NCBI GenBank assembly: GCA_029891345.1
Contig: CM057000.1
Coordinates: 140,042,163 to 140,106,162 of the forward strand
DNA length: 64,000 nucleotides
Origin: Dryococelus australis
Taxonomy: Eukaryota; Arthropoda; Insecta; Phasmatodea; Phasmatidae
Direction of reading: 5' to 3'
The position numbers were made by a program, and so were the translations under genes. Shown piece after piece: positions 56,581-64,000 of the stretch (within the stretch, counting starts at the first letter, position 1; each line of letters starts with the position of its first letter). The notes beneath the pieces are model-generated. The model made no database searches and had not been told where the DNA came from. It saw only the letters and a program-made list of their open reading frames with translations.

Positions 56581-59500
56581 AAGAAATTAGTACTGGTATC
56601 TTTGAAAATCCTTCCAATTTGTATTACACCGAAAGAAGCAAGACTCTTGGAAACGTGTATAATCAGCACCGAAAACAAATCAACTGCATTAAGTCACTAA
56701 CCTTAATGGTTTTTTTTTGCATGATTTCTGAACAATACAACCCGACTCATTGTCAGATTAAAGATAACAGCCAACGATATATATAATAACATAACAAATA
56801 CGTATAAAGTATTTCTTGCATGCGCCACATGGCTACGCTGGGACTCACTATACCTTGGTTTGCAGCAGAGTGGCGCTCGCCCTCCGGGCCTCACCAGCTG
56901 GTAAGTATCGAAGCTGGTATAAAGATAAAACTCAGAATCCACATGTAACTTGAGAAAGTTTGCACCACCTATTATATTACACACTATAGTCTGATCTCCT
57001 TCAAATCTGATAAAACACTGGCCAATGGTTCTGAAAACATGTCTGTATATATATTCTCTTATCAGAGTTGCAATGTTGCAGAGTACAGAGTACATAGTTT
57101 AACCGATAAGCTGTCAACACACATTATCTCATATGAGGTTATCAAAGCTCACATATTACGAAGTCCAAGTGTCTTATAACTGCATGAAATATACCGTAGA
57201 ATCGCCTACCTCGGAACTTAAATCCCGGCAGTGGCCCGTAAATCTAGGGCCGCTGCCACGGGGTTTTGGGAAGTATTATATAATGAAACTGCCTGTATAT
57301 GGTAAACCGCTTTAATATACATTATATCTCACGTGATCACATACATATATAATAACATAAATACATATCAAGGATTACATAACCAATTCTACATAACCTA
57401 ATGTTCTCATATTACCACAAGTACCTGTTATCTTTCTATACATATAAATTTGATTCCCAGCAATAAATTCCATTTTATTTTTTGAATACATTGTATTGTG
57501 GTTGTAATTTAGTATGTTTCGTGTTTTCAGAGAATTCGAGAATTTTGTCATTCCTGGTCAAGGTGTAAGTTAACAGGTTTCGTAGAGGTTCTTATTTTTA
57601 AAGGAAGGTGTTTCGCAACATACATGCTATTGAAAAGGACGTTAACAAAGATGTTACTGAGTGGACTGTACGAGTTGTGGACATTGAAGAAAGTTATATA
57701 TAATTGTCATTGTTATTTAGATTTGCACTACACGGTATTACTGCAAAAGCCGGGCCTGGTTTCTTAGAGTTCTGTTTCTTCAGACGGGCAAATAATTCTA
57801 AAGACACATAACTAAAAGACGTTAGTGAAATAGACACTTGAGATATAATTTGTTGGAAAACATTCCCAGTTAATGAAGGTGTTAGTAGCAGCACTGCTAT
57901 AATAAGTTCATTTGGAAACCCTGTTATATATCCAAAAAATAAAACGAAATTTAATGCTGGGGATAAAATTTATATTTATAGAAAGTTAACAGGTACGTGT
58001 ACTAATATGAGAATATTAGGTTATGTAGAATTAAGTATTAGTCGCCCTTGCTTGAAAACTGTAGAAAAGGCCGTATGCTAAGACGTATCTAGACGCTACT
58101 AGTACTAGAACCGAAGTGAAATCGGCACTAGATTACTCGTGTGTATGCTCAGTTACTTTAAGTTGTAGTGGCCCTTACATTTTAAGTGGAGAAATCTAGT
58201 CGTCTAACGACATCCCTGAATTACAATCTAGTTGAGATTTTCTGCAAAACGGCGGTAACAAGATCTGAGTTTGACTCAGTTTTAAAGTTTTTTATGTATA
58301 CGGGACTGTATATTCAGTCATTATTGTTAAGAGAATGTGTTTATGGAACTTGAACACTACATATACGAAGATACCGTAATTTTTCATCTATATTCGTTTT
58401 CCAAAATAACGTGTTAATTCGTATGCAACAGTAATAAACACATTCCCGTCACTAGAGAGCGCTAAAGTTAGTAAATTATATTTATTACTACAGGTTTTTA
58501 GTTGTTCTTGTATGTAAATGTAAATTATTTAAACGTATACGTATTAATTCACTAAAAAAGGAAACTTTACAGAATGTCTACATTAAATGAAGAAACTACC
58601 TCTCTATAGCATTAAGTATATTACGCAAGTATAATAACGTTCTTGTATAGTATATCTAGAAAATCGTACATGTATACGGTTTTTAAATTTCGTCGATTAG
58701 TTCAAATAGCAATAAAATAACTTATGTTTGGCGCTGGAGCTGTGTGTGAAGTATTGGAAAAAATTAATGCCTTACCTCACATATCCCTTCAAAACTATCG
58801 TAATAACATTATTTCATAAACTTTCGTTAACAACATCTTAGAAATAGCAATTCTGCATACAGTTATTAGTTGACTAGCAGTATTTATAATTTTTCATGCG
58901 TTTTCTGTTGATCCTCATATATAAATTACATTTTTTAACTGTATAAGAATAATATGCGTATTTCGAGGAACAAACCTCTCCATTTTATTTCTTACGAGAA
59001 GATAAGGACGTCATAGTTTCTGCGACTTCCTATTGGCTGGGATCTACTGACGTCATTGATTTGGGGCAAGCTCGTGTATCCTCGTATTTAGTGACCATTT
59101 ATACTAAACGTCATGAATCCGCACTAGTCCTTAAACTAAAACTGTCTGAGCATTCAAAATCTAGTGACACTTGGCATCTCCACCACACCAAGTGGCAGTG
59201 GTGCTTCATTTCTAGGCGATTCTGCGCATAGACGGCGCAGCGTCATTGCATGTCGCGATACGCACGTTCGCAGATATGCTCTCTTCGCGGTATCTTGACA
59301 ATTTTTTTAACACGTTGAGGTCTTCACACATTTACTGGCACTTAAGACGAATCAGAAGTGAGTCACCTATATCCTCTACTGCAAGAACACCGGTTCTGTT
59401 GGTGTCTGTGTTGTAACTCACCATCGTCCTATTGGTCCATACAACACCGGACACTACCCTGTACTTTACAGCGTAAATTGTTAGCCGGTAATCAACCAAT

Positions 59501-60004
59501 GGATAGCAGAGCTGATATTGACCCAATCAAATGTCCTTTATCGTATACAATTATTTACAATCTATCATGTCCATTTGAGTGGCTATAAAAATGTATTCTC
59601 TAGTTACCAATGTTATTGTTACTGCACTGTGGTGTTCTTGTGAAGTCATGTTAAACACTGGCTGAACGAAGACTGTTCATCCATGAGAGTTTTGTTCTGA
59701 ATAACAAAGAAATTTTCAAATTAGCTTTACTCGAGCTACACTCGAGCATAGTCTACAAAGTGTTAAGGCAAATCCATGCTGATTTTGTGACGTAGTTTAT
59801 TTTTAACTGTTATATTTAATAGTGGTCTTTGCGAGATACTCAAGAATAAAAATATATTTTCTTTAACAACTCACTGCCCTGTTTCATAAAATATATCGAG
59901 ACGAAAATTCAGTCAACTGTAATTTGCCACCCCGTTGCAACGAAATAAAACTTAAGTGCTTGGCAGTCGTTATTATCTTGTAATACGTACTCGGAATAGA
60001 AGGA
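56581..60004. other. No recognisable gene (3.4 kb)
   Basis: AT-rich. Contains the hairpin at 57226-57256 (GGCAGTGGCCC / GGGCCGCTGCC) and the promoter-like patch at 59400-59650. No coding motif was seen. Confidence 0.4.
59400..59650 (+). promoter_or_regulatory. Promoter-like patch with three CCAAT boxes and TATA
   Basis: ATTGGTCC (59432), CCAATGG (59495) and CCCAATCA (59521) precede GGCTATAAAAATG (TATA at about 59583). Start sites would be expected around 59610-59620. No coding sequence is recognisable downstream. Confidence 0.3.
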
Positions 60005-60254
60005 ACCGCCGCGGTGGTTGAGCGGTTAGCTTGCTCGCCTCCCACCACGGCAAACCGGGTTCTCTCCCCGGCCGGGTCACTCCCGGATTTTCGCAAGTGG
60101 GAATCGTTTCCCTGACGATGACGCTGGTCGGCGGCTTTTCTAGGGGACCTTTTGTTCCCCCCCGGCCTTTCATTCCACCGTTGCTCCATTCTCACCGCAT
60201 TTCACCCTCATCGGCTCTCAAGACCTCGTCGTTAAGAGCTGCGCAAATCTCTCG
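60005..60254 (+). mobile_element. tRNA-derived SINE (near full length)
   Basis: Head ACCGCCGCGGTGGTTGAGCG, then GTTAGCTTGCTCGCC, B box GGGTTCTCTCCCCGGCC, body GGGAATCG and CGGCGGCTTTTCTAGG, 3' end CTCTCAAGACCTCGTCGTTA, AGAGCTGCGCAAATCTCT. Confidence 0.85.
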
Positions 60255-63129
60255 ACTAAACTACAGAGCAACGATGTTAGTTAGATTGTTTCAATATCGA
60301 TGTAGAATTTCTATTAACTTACGAAAATACCCAACACATTTTCTTGCAATTAAGAAAAATTTTGTAAGGAAATATTATATTACAGTTTCAAATATATGTT
60401 TCAAAAGGCTTTTAATGAACTAAATAATTTTTTTTTTTCAGTTACGGTATACGTTTCTTAAAATTATGTTGTATTAACCATCCACGCCACCTGAACACAC
60501 CAGTTTTCTTCAAAGTCAATATAGTGTGAAAGGCTTTGAAGGTTTTTAACTAATATTAAACTTCTACAACTTGTTTTCAACATGAAAGACAATTTCAAAA
60601 TGAAACTCGCTTCATGCATTAATACTAATTTATTAACTACAGCCTCTCCAAATTACTATCCTTCGTAGTGGAGCAACCAATTCCAGTATCTATAAAATTT
60701 TATTATACAAAGTTATGTGCATTGTATGCCTCGTTTTTCCTTGTGGCACAGTACCGAGCTAATTAAGCTCCCCTGCATTTGTAACTTTCATTAGAATGAG
60801 GCACTGGGTGTGAGATGCAAGCAAAAAAATTAAATATTTCAACAGCAGGTTAACTACACACTGCGTGTTTTATACACTGGTCAGTTATTTTACTGCGTCG
60901 CCTGAACCACAACTTTAACTCAGCGGAACAAGAAAGAGGCAGTAAACACCATACAATGGTATCTTTTTCATCAACCGCGCGAAACAACTACATAAACTTC
61001 GAATTCCACGAATGCGTTCGTTGAAATTGTTCATGGGGTCAACTGCCACGGGATGTTAAAACTAATAATTGTGCATATACTTTATCTTAAGTCAGAAGCA
61101 CATTTCTTCAGTCAGATTCCGATTTACGTGACCGCGGTGGTTGGAGTATTAAACTCGCAACACGGAATGTTGGTCTCGAATCCTTGGCTATCCGAGGATG
61201 TGTAGATCGTTTTATCTCATGTGCTTAAGATACGTAACCTACTGTCTCCGTTAATATCGTTTACTAGAGACAGAGAAATAAGCTCGGAGAATGACGCAGA
61301 GACATGCAAAATTCGCGTTATTATTGAGTACATCTTGAACTTAAAACACGTGTACTTTTGCAATAAGTTTGTCATTGGACATGCCCCGGGTAACTCTGCG
61401 CCCATAAATGAACACATTACAATTGTGTAGTCCAATCACGTGCATTTCAGTCGGAAAGGGAGTGACTTCATTTCTATGCAGCAGCCATTGGAGAAACGGC
61501 GCCTGCCGCAGTATATACAGTTCTGTGAAGTTTAGCCTGGTGCCAGACAATAACGCGGATTTTGTTGTTCTCTATGGAATGAGGCAGGAATCGACCACGG
61601 CCTGTTGTAAGTTATCAACCCAGCATTAGCTTATGGTGATTTTCGGAAAACTATGGTGATGTGACCCCGCTTAAGCCAACAGGTCTGCATTTATTAATGG
61701 GCGTCGTAGTCCAGTAAAAGCAAATACTGATATACACACCCTACATTTGTTGGCTCCTTCGGATGATAGAACCAAGCAATCAATAGTTCGTAACGCTGAA
61801 ACTCTTAACTCAATTACAGGGTGTCAAAACAATTAAATAATATAGAATCTGCTTTGTGTAAGCACTTAATAATTGACTCTCTCGCCCGCGCCTCACATTA
61901 CCCGAAGACGCCCTGATCAGGAAGGATATTTACCCACTGACTACGTTTCAGCCTCGCCCAGGTTTGTCTCGGCAGCTGCACTGTCACTACCCAGAACCCG
62001 GTCCACTGGACTGGCGGTCCTCTCAGCGACGTCGACGCAGGCGGCCCTCCAGCGTCGGCAGGTACAAATATGGCGGCGAGCCCCCAGAGCTAGCTACCTT
62101 TAACACATTCTGGACTACGCTCGAGCAACCAACAGTTCAGAAATATCTTCGTCCTTCAAAATAAAACTCGCATGTTTATACAGCCATTGTACCACTGGTA
62201 TTTCACAAGATCTTACAAGAACAATAGAACCCAGGAGTTATAGTTTTCCTGAAAAGAAATTGATATATTGTTACACCCTTACCAAAGGACACGATTGACT
62301 GTTAACCTTTTACAAAGTAAGAGACATTTTATTGAAGTATAATCAGCTCTGAGGCCCCAGTGCCTGACTACCAGCCAATGATGAACGTTCTAGAGCACAA
62401 TAAGCACACCCAGTGCGGTGTGGACCAATAAAAGAGTGGTAAGTGGGAATACAGAAACCAATAGAATAGACGTTCCTGCAGTGGTCTATACAGGTGATTC
62501 ACTTCTAACTTGTCTTCAATTACAGTAAATATGTACAGACCTGAATGTGTTAAGCTTCTTACACAGTAGAAAACTTCAGCATTTGACTTTACGTTTCCTT
62601 TCCTCTGACGAAATCACCAATACACAGTACAATATTGTATAGTCAGAGTTTCGACAGTTGAACATGGGTTCTGCGACCTTCGTAAAAATGTGTATCTTGT
62701 TATGTAAATAATTATAATATTACCCAAGAAAGCATTTTAAGTACCTTTTTTTAGAAATAGACCTAAAATTTATATTAAAAGTTCACTAAAAACTGATCTG
62801 TTTATATTATCAAAATATGACCATTCATATAGTATTTCTTCTTCACATTGTATTTGTTTGCCATTTATTTAATTTAAGACGAGCTTTATTTGATATACCG
62901 AGATTTAAATCGTCCTGTAATAAAATAAGGCACTTTCCACATAACTTCTGTTAGATTCTCGGCAAAATGGCTGCTTGACTTCGACTTTAAATTTCAAATT
63001 TTCGGAATCGTAAAGTGAAGAGTGCTTGACTTTGCCTTTGACAGTTCCATTGTATCAAGCTCCATACGAAACAACATGTCGGAAAGCAAACGTAAAGTCA
63101 AATGTTAAAAGTCAAATGTTAAAGTTTTC
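60255..63129. other. No recognisable gene (2.9 kb)
   Basis: A weak tRNA-like pair (GCGGTGGTTGGAGTATTAAA near 61134 and GTCTCGAATCC near 61171) and two promoter-like or exon-like patches (61360-61540, 61890-62105) are the only signals; none is firm. Confidence 0.35.
61360..61540 (+). promoter_or_regulatory. Promoter-like patch (CCAAT, E-box, TATATA)
   Basis: ATTGGAC (61376), TCCAATCACGTG (61431, CCAAT plus E-box), CCATTGG (61484) and GCAGTATATACAG (61507) are ordered as in a core promoter. No downstream exon is recognised. Confidence 0.25.
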
Positions 63130-63361
63130 GATTGTGTAAGGATCTTCATACTTCTCCGCCCGGCCTTGTTTGGGATACCTTTCCCCCGGCTGTTGCCAAA
63201 ACTATCGTCGCCATGCCGGAATTCCTTCTCGCTGCTCGCACGGCCTGGCAACACTTGGCCCAGTGGAGCTCACAGCAAATGGAAAAACCTCAATCAGGGA
63301 CCGGGAGTCGAACTCGTGTCCTCCCGAAAGCGAGTCCCGCACTCTAAATCTGAAACGGCGG
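63130..63361 (-). mobile_element. tRNA-like SINE of another family
   Basis: On the minus strand CCGCCGTTTCAGATTTAGAG, then TGCGG, serves as the A-box region and GAGTTCGACTCCCGGTCCCT as the B box, followed by a GC-rich body with CTGTGAGCTCCACTGGGCC. Its head and body differ from the abundant SINE. The overlapping open frames of 71-85 codons are artefacts. Confidence 0.5.
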
Positions 63362-63782
63362 TATCGTCTATTCACGGTTACTTCGGCCTTTTTGAATCAA
63401 ACCTTTGAAAAATCTCCCCATGTATGACGTGTTTAGTTACTTCCAAAATATACCATACATCACAAGCGTTTTATACTTGTGTTCGTAAAAAGTTATTTTT
63501 TTCTGTTAAATTGATATGTTATTCAAATTTTTATATATAAATTATAATGCTTCATTTATAAATAATCTGAATAAAAAACAGAGATAAAATAGGTATGTTG
63601 GTAGCGCCTAGTGAGAAATAGTCCTTACACAAAATACTGTTACACTTAGTGCGCGCGAATGTGGTGCGTTGTCCCTCTGGTGGAATTCCCCAAGCTTAGT
63701 TCGCGCGAGACGGAGGGATATCCTGGAAGTAGATCTTTAGCAGGACTTCAGAAAAGGCTGAAGTAACCGCGAAGGGATTATA
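63362..63782. mobile_element. Second MITE family, uninterrupted copy
   Basis: Ends TATCGTCTATTCACGGTTAC and, reversed, TATAATCCCTTCGCGGTTAC. The body matches 43544-44184 but lacks the nested MITE, preserving the empty site ACTGTTACACTTAGTGCG. Confidence 0.85.
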
Positions 63783-64000
63783 CCAGTGAGTATAATTATT
63801 TTACAGAATCGTCAGTAAATGAGATGTCGTCTACTGACGAGTCAGTGGAATGCGATGAGGTTTTACTGCCAAGCCGGTGCAATTCACTAAGAATCAATTT
63901 AAATCACCGGTTTATCAGTGAATACCAGAAAACGAAATGTTATGTAGAATTTCGCTGATTCATGTGTGGAGCAGTTTCGACAGATCCGTAGTCAAACTCG
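63783..64000. other. No recognisable feature
   Basis: Nothing supported before the window ends. Confidence 0.4.

Noticed and set aside
61873..62103. Exon-like frame with CGGCAG and GGCAGGTAC splice-like edges
   Set aside because: Signals are short and common; the translation shows no known domain.

Overview
The window looks like non-coding, repeat-dominated nuclear DNA of an insect. No complete host protein gene is visible. It is AT-rich, long reading frames are rare, and transposon fossils occur throughout. The best clue to the host is a tRNA-derived SINE present about ten times. Its antisense translation contains the phrase RPGIEPGSPWWEAS, which I remember as common in predicted proteins of the stick insect Dryococelus australis. 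Phasmatodea is therefore my best guess, from memory and not from a search.

Layout. 1-9.9 kb: degenerate repeats, two fragments of one DDE transposase family (1105-1270 minus, 7087-7225 plus), a Tc1 element cut down to its C-terminal half between intact terminal repeats (3812-4368) and abutting a long TA/TG microsatellite, and a foldback-type MITE (5151-5708). 9.9-15.4 kb: the first long copy of a 'TAGGCTGTTCAC' MITE family, a nuclear copy of mitochondrial nad5 (13809-14026), and a minisatellite with higher-order structure (14358-14785). 15.4-17.2 kb: the most unusual stretch, with three small minus-strand reading frames, each headed by the same AT-rich upstream element, next to a degenerate repeat tract. 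It resembles a decayed piece of a large-DNA-virus-like gene cluster. 17.8-25 kb: SINEs and MITEs, including a SINE split by a TTAA-flanked element, a hAT-type MITE with a nearly perfect 8-bp duplication, and a second TTAA-flanked foldback element. 25-35 kb: mostly featureless, with scattered SINEs and MITEs. 35.7-37.7 kb: a GT-rich minisatellite, then a degenerate tandem array with a unit of about 230-290 bp. 38-44.2 kb: a dense transposon cluster with four MITEs of one family, three tRNA-related SINE copies or relatives, a 1.2-kb foldback element, a decayed full-length Tc1 transposase and a MITE nested in another MITE. 44.2-64 kb: sparse, with a hAT transposase remnant, SINEs, some promoter-like patches, and a second copy of the host MITE at the end that preserves the empty insertion site.

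There is no operon-like cooperation between genes except, possibly, the three small frames at 15.4-16.4 kb. The useful content is a record of transposon activity (target-site duplications, nested insertions, an empty site), one NUMT, and that cluster.
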